A program made the position numbers and the translations under genes. Shown here in pieces: positions 6,052 through 6,381 of a stretch of DNA of 6,381 bases. The stretch is from the NCBI GenBank assembly GCA_903835865.1, contig CAILON010000170.1:1-6381 (forward strand). Reading direction: 5' to 3'. Each line of letters begins with the position of its first letter. The first letter of the stretch is position 1. The DNA is from an uncultured beta proteobacterium (GTDB lineage Bacteria; Pseudomonadota; Gammaproteobacteria; Burkholderiales; Burkholderiaceae). The notes beneath the pieces are model-generated. The model did no database searches, had not been told where the DNA came from, and was given only the letters and a program-made list of their open reading frames with translations.

Positions 6052-6381
6052 ATGGTTCCCTTAAGAAAGATCATCATCAAGCATCTTTTATTACTATTCT
6101 TTTTCGTGGCACAACTGTTTTCTGGAGCGGCTATGGCTATTGAAGAACCGAAATATACGGTATTGGAAAAAACGGAACCTTTTGAGCTAAGGATGTATGC
6201 GCCGATGATTCTTGCTGAGGTCAAGGTCGATGGAGATTTAGATGAAGCTTCCAATCAAGGCTTTCGTTTAATTGCAGCCTATATCTTTGGACAGAATCAA
6301 GTTAGTGAAAAGATCTCTATGACCGCGCCAGTAGCCATTGAAGAGCAGGCCAATAAAGGTGCCAAAATTGCAATGACGGCA
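6052..6381 (+). CDS. SOUL-family haem-binding-like protein, secreted, 3'-truncated
   Basis: The first 110 codons of a gene that runs off the right edge. Translation from ATG 6052 gives a Sec signal peptide: Arg5 and Lys6, a Leu/Phe-rich hydrophobic core (12-23), and a likely signal peptidase I cut after AMA at residue 29. The mature part begins IEEPKYTVLEK and shows SOUL/HBP motifs: FELRMYAPMILAEV (44-57), NQGFRLIAAYIFGQN (68-82) and KISMTAPV (87-94). SOUL proteins are haem- or tetrapyrrole-binding in eukaryotes; bacterial members are widespread but their role is uncertain, so a periplasmic location is clearer than a function. The start is 1 nt after the ldcA stop with no strong Shine-Dalgarno, suggesting it is co-transcribed and possibly coupled. 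About half or more of the protein is present, judged by the usual family size of about 200 residues. Confidence 0.88.
   Translation, partial: MVPLRKIIIKHLLLLFFFVAQLFSGAAMAIEEPKYTVLEKTEPFELRMYAPMILAEVKVDGDLDEASNQGFRLIAAYIFGQNQVSEKISMTAPVAIEEQANKGAKIAMTA

Overview
The window reads as compact, moderately AT-leaning chromosomal DNA from a Gram-negative betaproteobacterium. Lipoprotein signal peptides, a murein-recycling LD-carboxypeptidase and proteobacterial-type QueE, QueD and TadA all point to a Gram-negative cell. GuaA carries a short insertion that I associate with Burkholderiales, and QueE has the CX14CX2C cluster motif described for Burkholderia. The modest GC content with such proteins makes a Polynucleobacter-like, small-genome freshwater burkholderiacean my best guess. 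This is inference, not a database result.

All nine genes lie on the + strand and fill almost the whole window. In order they are: the C-terminal three quarters of guaA (1-1191, cut by the left edge); a DUF455 ferritin-like diiron protein (1215-2015); two tandem paralogous lipoproteins of unknown function (2051-2752 and 2755-3456); queE (3486-4151); queD (4186-4647); tadA (4654-5109); an S66-family LD-carboxypeptidase (5106-6050, overlapping tadA by 4 nt); and the start of a secreted SOUL-family haem-binding-like protein (6052 to the right edge). Intergenic gaps run from a 4-nt overlap to 35 nt. I see no convincing rho-independent terminator in any gap, so transcription of several genes together is likely. 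The block from 4186 onward (queD, tadA, ldcA, SOUL) is especially tight.

Functionally, guaA makes GMP. QueD and QueE carry out two successive early steps of 7-deazaguanine (queuosine) synthesis, a pathway that starts from GTP. TadA makes inosine at the tRNA wobble base. The middle of the window is therefore themed on guanine nucleotides and tRNA wobble modification, with an envelope component (two lipoproteins, murein tetrapeptide recycling, a secreted SOUL protein) interleaved. The uncharacterised material is the lipoprotein pair and, less so, the DUF455 protein. I found no mobile element, RNA gene, CRISPR array or phage signature, and nothing that looks like a new multi-gene system. The lipoprotein pair, whose two members appear to use different export routes, is the most interesting item.
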